Below, piece by piece: positions 6,394-13,180 of a DNA stretch of 14,202 nt. Each line of letters starts with the position of its first letter. Positions within the stretch are counted from its first letter, which is position 1. Below the pieces are notes generated by a model, which made no database searches, was not told the DNA's origin, and saw only the letters and a list, made by a program, of their open reading frames with translations. This stretch comes from an uncultured Oscillospiraceae bacterium (GTDB lineage: Bacteria > Bacillota > Clostridia > Oscillospirales > Ruminococcaceae), in the NCBI GenBank assembly GCA_900556525.1, contig USOZ01000020.1, positions 1-14,202 on the forward strand, given 5' to 3'. The position numbers were made by a program, and so were the translations under genes.

Positions 6394-6440
6394 AACGCAG
6401 GCTATTTTGCTGACAAAATAGGTAATGCGTTATACCTATT
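6394..6440 (+). other. Candidate origin of transfer (oriT), pMV158/MobV-like
   Basis: Two overlapping hairpins share a middle arm. CTATTTTG (6402-6409) pairs with CAAAATAG (6414-6421), and AATAGGTA (6417-6424) pairs with TACCTATT (6433-6440). An outer AACGCA/TGCGTT pair lies at 6394-6399 and 6426-6431. The known pMV158 oriT has the same plan, with the relaxase nick in TAGTGTG/TTA in the loop of the second repeat. The corresponding loop here reads TAATGCG/TTATAC, which places the predicted nick between 6429 and 6430. It lies about 96 bases upstream of the MobV relaxase gene, the usual position. Function is inferred. Confidence 0.7.
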
Positions 6441-6499
6441 CTGCGGAAGATTTCAAACGTGTCCGGAACAACAAAAAAATATAGCCTAAATTGCGACTA

Positions 6500-6517
6500 C
6501 AGCCGCATTTACGGCTG
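6500..6517 (+). other. Short hairpin before the relaxase gene
   Basis: CAGCCG (6500-6505) and CGGCTG (6512-6517) form a perfect 6-bp stem with a 6-base loop, ending 8 bases before the AGGAG ribosome binding site of the relaxase gene. It may influence relaxase translation or be part of the transfer region. It has no T-run. Confidence 0.4.
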
Positions 6518-6535
6518 CTTGAAAAGGAGTGAAAA

Positions 6536-8227
6536 ATGAGCAATGAAACAAAAGCGCTGTCGATTTCTTTTCGTTCAGACGACGGCTACATTGAACATAA
6601 CAACCGGGATTTCTTCACGGATAACGTGGATAAATCCCGAACGCCGAACAACATAACTTATGTAAAACGCGACCTGCGTGAGCTTTACCACGAACTTTTT
6701 GACGAAGCTCTCGCCGAGTATAACGCAAGGCAAAACCGACCCGACCGACAAATTCACGACTACTACGAACGCATCAGAAAAAGCAAAAAAGAAAAGCTGT
6801 TTCAAGAAATAATCGTGATGTTCGGGAATTCCGAGAATTGCGGCGTTGGTTCTGAAAATTGGGAAACAGCGAAAATCATGCTTGAGGAATATATGCGTGA
6901 TTTTGAGAAAAGAAATCCTAACCTCAAGGTGTTCAACGCCGTAATGCACCTTGACGAAGCAACTCCGCACCTGCACATTGATTTCGTTCCCGTCTGCTGC
7001 GGGCAGAAGCAAGGACTTTCCACCCGTGTATCAATGAAGCGTGCAATTCAGCAGATGGGGTTTTCGGCAAGCGGAAAAAAGGAAACAGAAGCGATTTTAT
7101 GGGGAAGTTCCGAACGGGCAAAGCTGACGGAAATTCTCAATAGCCACAATATCGCGCGGCAGGTTGTTGGAGCGTTCCACGACCACAAATCGGTTGAGGA
7201 ATACCGCCGTTACGCTCAAATTCTTGGAAACACACGGGAGCATATTAGCGCTCTGAAAAAGGAAAACCCCATTGATTTAAGCAGCACAGATGTTGGTGAA
7301 ATCCTCAATCAGAACGACCTGCTGCGCGAAACTGTGACAAAGCAGAAAAAAGAAATATCGCAGCTTCGGTCGAGGAACTCCGCAAAATTCCTGCCGATTG
7401 AGATTTACAACGATGAGAAGCGGCAGTACATAATTGAACAGTTGCAGCGCGTCAGCTGCCCGTTTGTTGAAGAAAAAAGCACGATATATGTTCCCGAATA
7501 TTACGAGCCGTCTGTGAAAAAAGCGCTTGCTGCTTTCAAACCTATGGAGGGTCGGAATATCCGCGAACGGCTGAAATTCTTTATCGACCGAATACTGTAT
7601 TCCGCAAGAGATTTCGAGGATTTCATCAAACTGCTGGAGGACTGCAAATATGAAGTGCGGAGAGGTAAATACATTACTATAAAGCCACCCTATGCAAAAA
7701 GGTTTTTCCGTCTGAAATCGCTTGGCGAGGATTATTCCGAGTATTCACTGAAGAACCGAATTGAAAACAGAAATAAAATTCCGTACGAGTTTAGGCAAAC
7801 TGAAATGCAGGCAAACGCCCTTGAAAAGCCGTTCTACGCTGCGATAAACACAAGTATTACGCTTGTGAGAAAATTTGAGATTACACCTGCAAAGTGGGAT
7901 AAGCAGCGACCGTATGATTTCATGAACGATAAGCAAATTGGCAGGCTGCTGCTTTGCCTGAACACGCTCTCCGAGCTTGAAATAAAATCCCGCGAGCAGC
8001 TTTACAGAACGGCTGAAAAATTGCAGGAGGAAATCGAAAACGGCGGCGACATTGAACTGAAAATCCAGCTTTCCCAAATCGAAAGCGCCATACGCACCTA
8101 TGAAGAAATCGTCGAGGGCAATTACATAGATAACCTTATCCGCGCCGAGCGTGAGCGAAAAGAATCATTGCAGAAAAAATCCGAACAGCCTAAGTCGCAG
8201 ACAGTTAATCGTAAGGACAGAAGATAA
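6536..8227 (+). CDS. MobV-family relaxase (Pre/Mob type)
   Basis: This 563-residue protein would nick oriT and lead the DNA strand into a recipient during mobilisation. The N-terminal domain has the MobV signatures: HNNR at 21-24, followed by a DNVDKSRTPNNITY segment at 29-42, and the metal-binding motif HLDEATPHLH at 138-147 continuing into IDFVPV. The region around 255-280 (QNDLLRETVTKQKKEISQLR) is a predicted coiled coil, typical for dimerising MobV proteins. The C-terminal half is long, basic and helical without a recognised domain and ends in a Lys/Arg-rich tail. AGGAG ends 6 bases before the ATG. A pMV158-like oriT candidate lies just upstream. No coupling protein or conjugation genes are present, so transfer would depend on a helper. 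Family assignment is firm. Confidence 0.93.
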   Translation: MSNETKALSISFRSDDGYIEHNNRDFFTDNVDKSRTPNNITYVKRDLRELYHELFDEALAEYNARQNRPDRQIHDYYERIRKSKKEKLFQEIIVMFGNSENCGVGSENWETAKIMLEEYMRDFEKRNPNLKVFNAVMHLDEATPHLHIDFVPVCCGQKQGLSTRVSMKRAIQQMGFSASGKKETEAILWGSSERAKLTEILNSHNIARQVVGAFHDHKSVEEYRRYAQILGNTREHISALKKENPIDLSSTDVGEILNQNDLLRETVTKQKKEISQLRSRNSAKFLPIEIYNDEKRQYIIEQLQRVSCPFVEEKSTIYVPEYYEPSVKKALAAFKPMEGRNIRERLKFFIDRILYSARDFEDFIKLLEDCKYEVRRGKYITIKPPYAKRFFRLKSLGEDYSEYSLKNRIENRNKIPYEFRQTEMQANALEKPFYAAINTSITLVRKFEITPAKWDKQRPYDFMNDKQIGRLLLCLNTLSELEIKSREQLYRTAEKLQEEIENGGDIELKIQLSQIESAIRTYEEIVEGNYIDNLIRAERERKESLQKKSEQPKSQTVNRKDRR

Positions 8228-8242
8228 GGAAAGGAGGCAAAT

Positions 8243-8524
8243 ATGACCCAATCTAAAAAGCAGGAAATTCTCGCTAGCGTTACGGCGCTTTTGAGCAAAC
8301 TGCTTGATGAGGAGGAAACACCTCTCACAAACGTACACAAACCCCCTGTCGAAATGCTGACTATAAAGGAGTGTACGCAAGAAGTCCGAGGACTGAACGA
8401 ATTTACAATTAGACAGCTTATAGCGAGACATAAAATTCCTTTTGTCCGTGCTGGTCAAGGAAAAAACGGGAAGATACTTATTCCAAAAGCCGCTTTAATA
8501 GCATATCTTAACGGCACTGATTGA
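8243..8524 (+). CDS. Excisionase-like MerR-type HTH protein
   Basis: This 93-residue protein starts 15 bases after the relaxase stop with AAAGGAGG as ribosome binding site, so it is in the same operon. Residues 38-90 form a winged-helix domain of the excisionase type: MLTIKECTQEVRGLNEFTIR, then QLIARHKIPFVRAG, then KILIPKAALIAYL. This is the pattern of HTH_17/Xis proteins found beside tyrosine integrases. The first 35 residues are polar and probably flexible. Its position directly before the integrase gene supports a role in steering the integrase towards excision, or in controlling the integrase promoter. Both are inferences from fold and context. A general DNA-binding regulator is the alternative. 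Confidence 0.82.
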   Translation: MTQSKKQEILASVTALLSKLLDEEETPLTNVHKPPVEMLTIKECTQEVRGLNEFTIRQLIARHKIPFVRAGQGKNGKILIPKAALIAYLNGTD

Positions 8525-8704
8525 CGGTTAGAAGTTGTGACAGCCTGAAAGTCTGGTCGGTCTGACGCACTTCTTCAGATTGAGAAATTTGTTTACAGAC
8601 ATAATCCATAGCCAAAGGCATATTTCTCAAAAAACCTCTTGACAAATTACGCTTTAAAGTGGTAAAATAGAGCTGCAGAAATATGCCAATGGTTTAACCG
8701 TCAA
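8521..8704. repeat. Nested inverted repeats around the integrase promoter
   Basis: Three perfect inverted repeats are packed here. TTGACGGTTA (8521-8530) pairs with TAACCGTCAA (8695-8704). TTGAGAAAT (8580-8588) pairs with ATTTCTCAA (8622-8630). GGCATATTTCT (8617-8627) pairs with AGAAATATGCC (8677-8687). The second and third share an arm and cannot both form. The outermost ends on the first bases of the integrase ribosome binding site. Confidence 0.75.
8639..8668 (+). promoter_or_regulatory. Integrase promoter
   Basis: TTGACA (8639-8644) and TAAAAT (8663-8668) are separated by 18 bases, predicting a start near 8675 and a 40-base leader before the ATG at 8717. AAGGAGG lies at 8703-8709. The promoter lies between the arms of an 11-bp inverted repeat (8617-8627 and 8677-8687), which could be protein binding sites. 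Confidence 0.75.
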
Positions 8705-8716
8705 GGAGGTAAACTA

Positions 8717-9892
8717 ATGGCATCAATCGAAAAAAGAGGCAACTCTTACAGGATTAAAGTATCCTGCGGCTACAAAGCGGACGGGACACAGGTTTTTCAG
8801 CGAATGACCTGGACGCCCGACGAAAAGATGACCGCAAAGCAAATCGAAAAGGAGGTGCAAAGGCAGGCAGTTCTCTTTGAGGAGGACTGCAAGCGTGGGC
8901 AAATCGTTTCGGCGGTGAAGTTTGAAACATTCGCCGAAGAGTGGTTTGAGGAATACGCAAAACTCAACCTGAAAAGCACAACCTACACACGGCAAAGACA
9001 GCTCACGAAGCGGGTTTATGCGGCAATAGGGCATATTCGGCTTGACAAGATAACTACCCGACTTATTCAGAAATTCATCAATTCCCTTGCGCAGGACGGC
9101 GTGAACGAGATTACGAAAAAGCCGCTTTCACACAAGACAATGGTGCATTATCTCTCGTTTATTTCAACCGTGATTGATTATGCAATTAAAATGGATATGC
9201 TGACCGACAACCCTTGCCGCCGTGTGACAATCCCCAAAGGAAGCAAGAAAGAGCGCAAAATCCTCTCAATACAGGAAACGGAGGACTTTCTGAAACTACT
9301 TGAAACAGCTCCTCTGAAATGGCGGACATTCTTCACACTGGATATTTATAGCGGAATGCGCCGTGGTGAAATGCTGGGTCTTGAATGGAAAGACATCGAC
9401 TTTGAAACGGGGGTTGTCCACATTCAACGGACTTCCAACTACACGAAGGCTAGGGGCATTTACACGGACACGACCAAAACAGAGAACTCGGTGCGTTTCA
9501 TCAAGCTGCCGCCCGAGGTGCTTGCAATTCTTGAACAATTCAGAGCCGAACAGGAAAAGGAGAAACAGCGGCTCGGTAGTAAGTGGATTGAGAACGACCG
9601 CCTGTTCACAAAGTGGAACGGGCTTCCTATGAACCCGCAAACGCCCTACGGCTGGCTGAAAAAGTTTTGCGAAAAGCACGGTATGCCATTTTGTGGAATT
9701 CATAGTTTTCGTCATCTGAACGCCAGTTTACTGATTGGCGCAGGCATTGACCCGACAACCGTTTCGGGTATCCTCGGACATTCGCAGGTGAGCACCTCGC
9801 TGAACATCTACGGACATATGTTCCGAGAGAACCAAGTCAAGGCTTGCAACGCCGTGGCGGAGGCGCTGGATTTTACTAAAAGAGGGGCTTGA
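8717..9892 (+). CDS. Tyrosine recombinase, element integrase
   Basis: This 391-residue phage/Tn916-type integrase catalyses site-specific insertion and excision of the element. It has an N-terminal arm-type DNA-binding region (about 1-60, with GNSYRIKVSCGYKADGTQ) and a core-binding SAM-like domain (about 68-165). The catalytic domain (about 180-380) contains all expected residues: Arg215 (SGMRRGEM), Lys254 (TTKTENS), His329 and Arg332 (HSFRH), His355 (LGHSQVSTS) and the nucleophile Tyr365 (NIYGHM). AAGGAGG precedes the ATG by 7 bases and it has its own promoter. It is the last gene of the element; a tRNA-like attachment core begins 95 bases after its stop. Length and motifs are complete, so it should be active. 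Confidence 0.95.
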   Translation: MASIEKRGNSYRIKVSCGYKADGTQVFQRMTWTPDEKMTAKQIEKEVQRQAVLFEEDCKRGQIVSAVKFETFAEEWFEEYAKLNLKSTTYTRQRQLTKRVYAAIGHIRLDKITTRLIQKFINSLAQDGVNEITKKPLSHKTMVHYLSFISTVIDYAIKMDMLTDNPCRRVTIPKGSKKERKILSIQETEDFLKLLETAPLKWRTFFTLDIYSGMRRGEMLGLEWKDIDFETGVVHIQRTSNYTKARGIYTDTTKTENSVRFIKLPPEVLAILEQFRAEQEKEKQRLGSKWIENDRLFTKWNGLPMNPQTPYGWLKKFCEKHGMPFCGIHSFRHLNASLLIGAGIDPTTVSGILGHSQVSTSLNIYGHMFRENQVKACNAVAEALDFTKRGA

Positions 9893-9987
9893 TGAGAATA
9901 ATACCCAAACAAGACCCATAGCATATTTTCAAGCAAAAAGAAAAGCTCACAATCGGCTCTGTAAAGCCATTCAGGAGTATCGTGGTG

Positions 9988-10010
9988 TGGTGACCCGTAC
10001 GGGAATCGAA
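9988..10010 (-). other. tRNA 3'-end fragment, candidate attachment core
   Basis: Read on the minus strand, this 23-base segment is an exact tRNA 3' end. It has a T-loop TTCGATT, the 3' strand of the T-stem CCCGT, the acceptor 3' strand ACGGGTC, discriminator A and CCA. The 5' acceptor would have been GACCCGT, a form found in tRNA-Lys genes. The rest of a tRNA is absent on both sides. Fragments of this kind are typical integrase core sites. It also contains the 10-bp palindrome CCCGTACGGG. The identity of the tRNA is inferred. Confidence 0.6.
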
Positions 10011-10011
10011 A

Positions 10012-10033
10012 GCGGCAAACCGCCTTTTATATC
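10012..10033 (+). terminator. Weak hairpin downstream of the integrase
   Basis: GCGG (10012-10015) pairs with CCGC (10020-10023), and flanking AAA and TTT can extend the stem across a one-base bulge. The T-rich tract CTTTTATATCTTTT follows. This could be a modest terminator for the integrase transcript. Confidence 0.4.
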
Positions 10034-10127
10034 TTTTCATATATTTTCTCAAACCGCATGGTTAAGCCATTTATGAAAAGTCAGAGCAGTTGAACCTGCA
10101 CTGTCTTTGCACCTGTTTTTGTAACTT

Positions 10128-10147
10128 TAGCGGACAAATAGCGGACA
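10128..10147 (+). repeat. Tandem 9-bp direct repeat, possible integrase arm sites
   Basis: TAGCGGACA occurs at 10128-10136 and again at 10139-10147, separated by AA, an 11-base period close to one helical turn. It lies 236 bases after the integrase stop. Short phased repeats of this sort are used as arm-type binding sites by Tn916/lambda-type integrases. No other copy is seen in the window. Confidence 0.5.
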
Positions 10148-10405
10148 GAATGATGAGTGAGGTTAACTATTGTGCTCGTGAAAATTCTCGATGGAATAAG
10201 CTCCAAAGATAAATATCAGGTTAATCCGTTCCACAAAAATAGCAATCTGCAATTTCATCAAGCTGCTTCGCAAGCAGTACGCAAAGACAAATCCTCGTCC
10301 GACTGCTTTTGTGGAAATCGTGAAGTGGGAGAATACCCGAGATTTCTATGTTGGACATGAGGTTATGGAGCAGCAGTGTTTCAAGAAAGAACATAACAAC
10401 AGAAA

Positions 10406-10441
10406 CAGAGCGTGCCTTTTGACAACGCTCTGCCGTTTTTT
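10406..10441 (+). terminator. Strong intrinsic terminator
   Basis: CAGAGCGT (10406-10413) and ACGCTCTG (10425-10432) form a perfect 8-bp stem with an 11-base loop, followed within four bases by six T residues (10436-10441). On the other strand the hairpin is followed by a T-rich tract too, so it may work both ways. No intact gene ends just upstream, so it may have outlived the gene it served. Confidence 0.75.
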
Positions 10442-10639
10442 GTTTTCAGATATTCTTTGCGCTTATAAAGGAAAAGGTCATTATTATCACTTAATGCACT
10501 TAGTAGGCGGGATAAGGAACCGTGATTCCGATAATGCCGATGACTTTCCGATAAGCATTTTCCAAACACCATGCTCAGGCATATGCCGTCTCCGAGCATT
10601 AAAGCTCTGACAATGCCGAGAAGTGGTTTTCGATGAGCA

Positions 10640-10695
10640 TTACGCTTATCTTGACGGGCTCTTGCCCTCCATTCTGCACCATATGATAAGCGTAA
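10640..10695. repeat. 11-bp inverted repeat enclosing a small hairpin
   Basis: TTACGCTTATC (10640-10650) is the exact reverse complement of GATAAGCGTAA (10685-10695). The enclosed 34 bases contain GGGC-TCTT-GCCC, a second small hairpin. Neither is followed by a T-run. Function unknown. Confidence 0.5.
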
Positions 10696-10825
10696 CAAGA
10701 TCTAGTACAAGTCTGATAACGCCGCAGGCGATACCCAGCGTGCGCATTTTCCATTCCTGCAGGAGAGCCATGCACATTCCGAGTGCTGGTGCCCGCGTCC
10801 AGACTCAGATAATCACCATGCCACA

Positions 10826-10851
10826 CCCATAAAAGATGAATAGCTATTCAG
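10826..10851 (-). terminator. Possible weak terminator of the leucine-rich-repeat gene
   Basis: On the minus strand, TGAATAGCTATTCA is a perfect 14-bp palindrome overlapping the TAG stop codon and followed by TCTTTTAT. The possible stem is only 5 AT-rich pairs with a 4-base loop, so termination would be weak. Confidence 0.3.
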
Positions 10852-12073
10852 TATATTGTATTGGAATCATGTTTTTTTCTGCATATTTTGCCGCACTACT
10901 TTCCCTTTTTGCATAAATTACCAACTTTGGAAAGTCCTGTACAGTGATTCCAACAATTTCCACATCAGACGGAATAACTATTTTTTCAAGATCGTGACAA
11001 TTTTTGATTGTTGTTCTTCCGTCAATGCACATCGATCTTTTCCACGTGTCTTCTCCCATGACCATTTGTATAATTGGATGTTCCTCTGCTTCTTCATAAG
11101 GTTCAATAATCAGCTCTTTTAGATTGGTGCAGTTTTCAAACGCATGGCTTCCCAAAACCGCTGTCTGAGATGGTATCGTAAATGTTGTCGCGGATTGCTT
11201 TGGCGCAACTCTGCAGATGATATCCAATGATGAACTTGAAAGCGCACCATTATACATCACAACATGGTTCGCATTGTCAGATATAACGAATTCTTCCAAG
11301 GAATCACAGCCGCAAAATGCATTTTCTAGTTCGTATCGCCCCGAAAGATTTTCCCGACCAGCCAAAACGTTATCGAATGGTATTCGCACTTTTTTTAAAG
11401 AAGAACATCGGTCAAAAACGTTATTCGCCCACGTCGTCATATAGTTGTGTCCTTCCGGCAAAACACTGTCAGGAAGAAGAATCTCTTCGAGCATTTCACA
11501 GCCTTCAAAGGCGTGACTTCCGACGTACTCCAATCTTTCGGAAAATCGAATCTCCCGAAGCGCTTTACACTTATAAAATGCAAAACTTCCGATTTCTTTT
11601 ACGTCGCTTTCCATTATGATTGTTTTGATTTTTTGACAACGGTCAAATGCCCAATCGCCAATCATTTCAACCGAAGCGGGGATCAAAAAGGTCTCACATT
11701 CAAAACTTGGCGGCACTAGCAAAAGTGTTTTCATTTCCTTATCATAAAGAGCGCCTTCAAATACGGTATAATACGGATTATCCTTATCCACATCAATCGC
11801 GGAAATATTGATATTATCATGAATTGCATAAATTTCGCTACTCGTCACCTGTTCGGTGATAAAATAACAGTTTTCTGCTATTTTCCCAATGTGTTCGTGC
11901 TTCTTAGTGTCAGAAATGATCGTTGGGGATTCATTTTGACTCTCATAAACAGACATTTCCGTTTTCTGTTCTACCGCCTGATCAATTACATTTACGGCAT
12001 TGTTTTTTTCGCTTTGGCATGAGCAAAAAAAAACAATCAGAAAAAAAAATAATATAATAGCACGTTTATTCAT
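10844..12073 (-). CDS. BspA-like leucine-rich-repeat surface lipoprotein
   Basis: The protein has 409 residues from the ATG at 12073. That start is preferred over an in-frame TTG at 12088, because the TTG overlaps the GAGGAG ribosome binding site lying 7 bases before the ATG. Residues 1-19 are a lipoprotein signal with a very hydrophobic core (IILFFFLIVFF) and a candidate lipid-carrying cysteine at 19. A polar linker follows. From about residue 95, repeats of the LRR_5/BspA type appear, recognisable by IGDWAFDRCQKIKTI, IGSFAFYKCKALREI, VGSHAFEGCEMLEEI and LGSHAFENCTNLKEL. Proteins with this fold are anchored outside the cell and often bind host or substrate surfaces; the ligand here is unknown. 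It follows the 12197-13180 lipoprotein gene on the same strand after 123 bases. Confidence 0.88.
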   Translation of the reverse strand: MNKRAIILFFFLIVFFCSCQSEKNNAVNVIDQAVEQKTEMSVYESQNESPTIISDTKKHEHIGKIAENCYFITEQVTSSEIYAIHDNINISAIDVDKDNPYYTVFEGALYDKEMKTLLLVPPSFECETFLIPASVEMIGDWAFDRCQKIKTIIMESDVKEIGSFAFYKCKALREIRFSERLEYVGSHAFEGCEMLEEILLPDSVLPEGHNYMTTWANNVFDRCSSLKKVRIPFDNVLAGRENLSGRYELENAFCGCDSLEEFVISDNANHVVMYNGALSSSSLDIICRVAPKQSATTFTIPSQTAVLGSHAFENCTNLKELIIEPYEEAEEHPIIQMVMGEDTWKRSMCIDGRTTIKNCHDLEKIVIPSDVEIVGITVQDFPKLVIYAKRESSAAKYAEKNMIPIQYTE

Positions 12074-12164
12074 CCGGTCTCTCCTCAATTATAAATTTTT
12101 TATAATAATAATTACGTCTAATGCCTGTATATTTCTTTTTACCATTAACCAAACTTGATAAGGG

Positions 12165-12176
12165 TTACAGCTGTAA
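12165..12176. promoter_or_regulatory. 12-bp palindrome, possible operator
   Basis: TTACAGCTGTAA is a perfect palindrome in the 123-base gap before the leucine-rich-repeat gene. Its core fits TACANNTGTA, the recognition sequence described for CopY/BlaI/MecI-type repressors. No such repressor gene is in the window, so this is a motif match only. Confidence 0.35.
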
Positions 12177-12196
12177 TAAGAAAGAAAAAAGATGAG

Positions 12197-13180
12197 TCAA
12201 CTTACACCAACCGGTCTCCATTTGAAAGTTGGACGGTTTAATTCTGGATTATCCAAAATTAAATACGCCAGTCTCCATTCACCGTTTTCATTAACGGCAA
12301 AACCATTTATTGTATGATGAAATGGAAAGAACTCATGTGGCAGATAATCCGTAAAATAATCCCCATAATCATATGAAACATAATGCCATAGAAATTCACA
12401 GATTGATTCGGAATGGTCTACAATTTCGATATATGACCGATCTCTAAATGGATCTGTTGCCCAATTCCCCACTTTCTCCATATTCACCCACAAGATTCCT
12501 TCTTCGTCTCTTATAAATATCTGCTGAGGTTTATCTTCTGTACCATAAAAAAGGTAATGCGCGTATGCCTCTGTAAATGTCTGATGATACAATTTTTTAA
12601 TATCTTGTACAGATTTAAAATAATCGGAGTACACTTTGCCAAGTATCATTTCAGATTTTCCCCCACCCGAAGATATATGATCTACCAGTTCAAACGATTG
12701 CAGCACCTTTGTATCAAAGCATAAAATGTTTCGGTTCATAAGCAAAACAATTTCATCTTCTAGGGAAGCGCCTTCTGGTAGCGAAGCAGTGATCAAATCA
12801 AAGCTTTCAAACGCTTCCTTGGTTGTTAAAACTTCCTGCCAGTTCTCTGGAACAACAAAGCCGTCTAAAAGCCAATTATCAACACTTTTATCTGTGATAT
12901 CCGTGCTGCTGTCAGGTTCGTCGATTGAGATATTATCTTCGAAAGCTGAAAAGATCGTTTCGTCATTGATCTTAATTTCCTTCGCGGTTGTTACAGCAGA
13001 TTCGACAACAGATATCTCTTCAAAAAAGGTACTCTTTTCACCATTTCGCTCTTCTTCGTGTTCATTTACAGAAAAGTCGCTTGACCCTGTTTGCTGTCCC
13101 TCGTTGTAAAGAGTACAGCCGCTGTAAAAGATCAAGGAAACAGATAATATTACTTTAAGAGTCTTCCGAGTAAATTCCAT
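12197..13180 (-). CDS. Lipoprotein of unknown function, possibly IseA-like
   Basis: The ATG at 13180 (327 residues) is preferred to the one at 13186, because AAAGGAGG lies 8-9 bases before the former but only 2 before the latter. A lipoprotein signal ends in LIFYSGC with the cysteine at about residue 22. An acidic, Ser/Thr-rich linker follows to about 95. The C-terminal part (about 115-325) is a folded domain. It runs through segments such as GKVYSDYFKSVQDIKKLYHQ, FTEAYAHYLFYG, IFIRDEEGILWVN and NENGEWRLAYLI. That order recalls IseA-type domains (inhibitors of cell-wall DL-endopeptidases), but I cannot confirm it. The gene start overlaps the end of the C39-like gene by 26 bases, so the two are translationally coupled and probably functionally linked at the cell surface. 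Confidence 0.82.
   Translation of the reverse strand: MEFTRKTLKVILSVSLIFYSGCTLYNEGQQTGSSDFSVNEHEEERNGEKSTFFEEISVVESAVTTAKEIKINDETIFSAFEDNISIDEPDSSTDITDKSVDNWLLDGFVVPENWQEVLTTKEAFESFDLITASLPEGASLEDEIVLLMNRNILCFDTKVLQSFELVDHISSGGGKSEMILGKVYSDYFKSVQDIKKLYHQTFTEAYAHYLFYGTEDKPQQIFIRDEEGILWVNMEKVGNWATDPFRDRSYIEIVDHSESICEFLWHYVSYDYGDYFTDYLPHEFFPFHHTINGFAVNENGEWRLAYLILDNPELNRPTFKWRPVGVS

Larger units (their letters stand above)
5181..10010. mobile_element. Small integrative and mobilizable element (minimum extent)
   Basis: Repressor, small HTH protein, MobV relaxase with oriT, excisionase-like protein and tyrosine integrase form a self-contained module with no type IV secretion or coupling genes. 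That is the definition of an IME, and it would need a conjugative helper. There are no evident cargo genes. The right limit is placed at the tRNA-like core; a tandem repeat at 10128-10147 could extend it. The left limit lies somewhere in 4868-5180 and is not marked by a matching direct repeat. Confidence 0.82.
10148..10843. other. Gap without an intact gene; terminator and possible gene debris
   Basis: No convincing gene is present. On the plus strand, codons from 10200 to about 10405 stay open and read like protein in places (for example RPTAFVEIVKWENTRDFYVG). They run into a terminator with no stop codon and have no proper start. On the minus strand, 10804 down to a TAA at 10646 reads 52 sense codons. 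These include a hydrophobic, membrane-like stretch (LGIACGVIRLVLDLVTLIIW), but an in-frame TGA and no ribosome binding site precede them. Both look like decayed genes. An 11-bp inverted repeat is at 10640-10650 and 10685-10695. Confidence 0.45.

Noticed and set aside
9988..10010. Complete tRNA gene
   Set aside because: Only the T-loop to CCA part is present; no acceptor 5' strand, D-arm or anticodon arm can be found on either side.
10157..10610. Plus-strand open frames of 67 and 99 codons
   Set aside because: There are no good start sites, the longer one runs through a strong terminator hairpin, and neither matches a known family. Treated as possible debris only.
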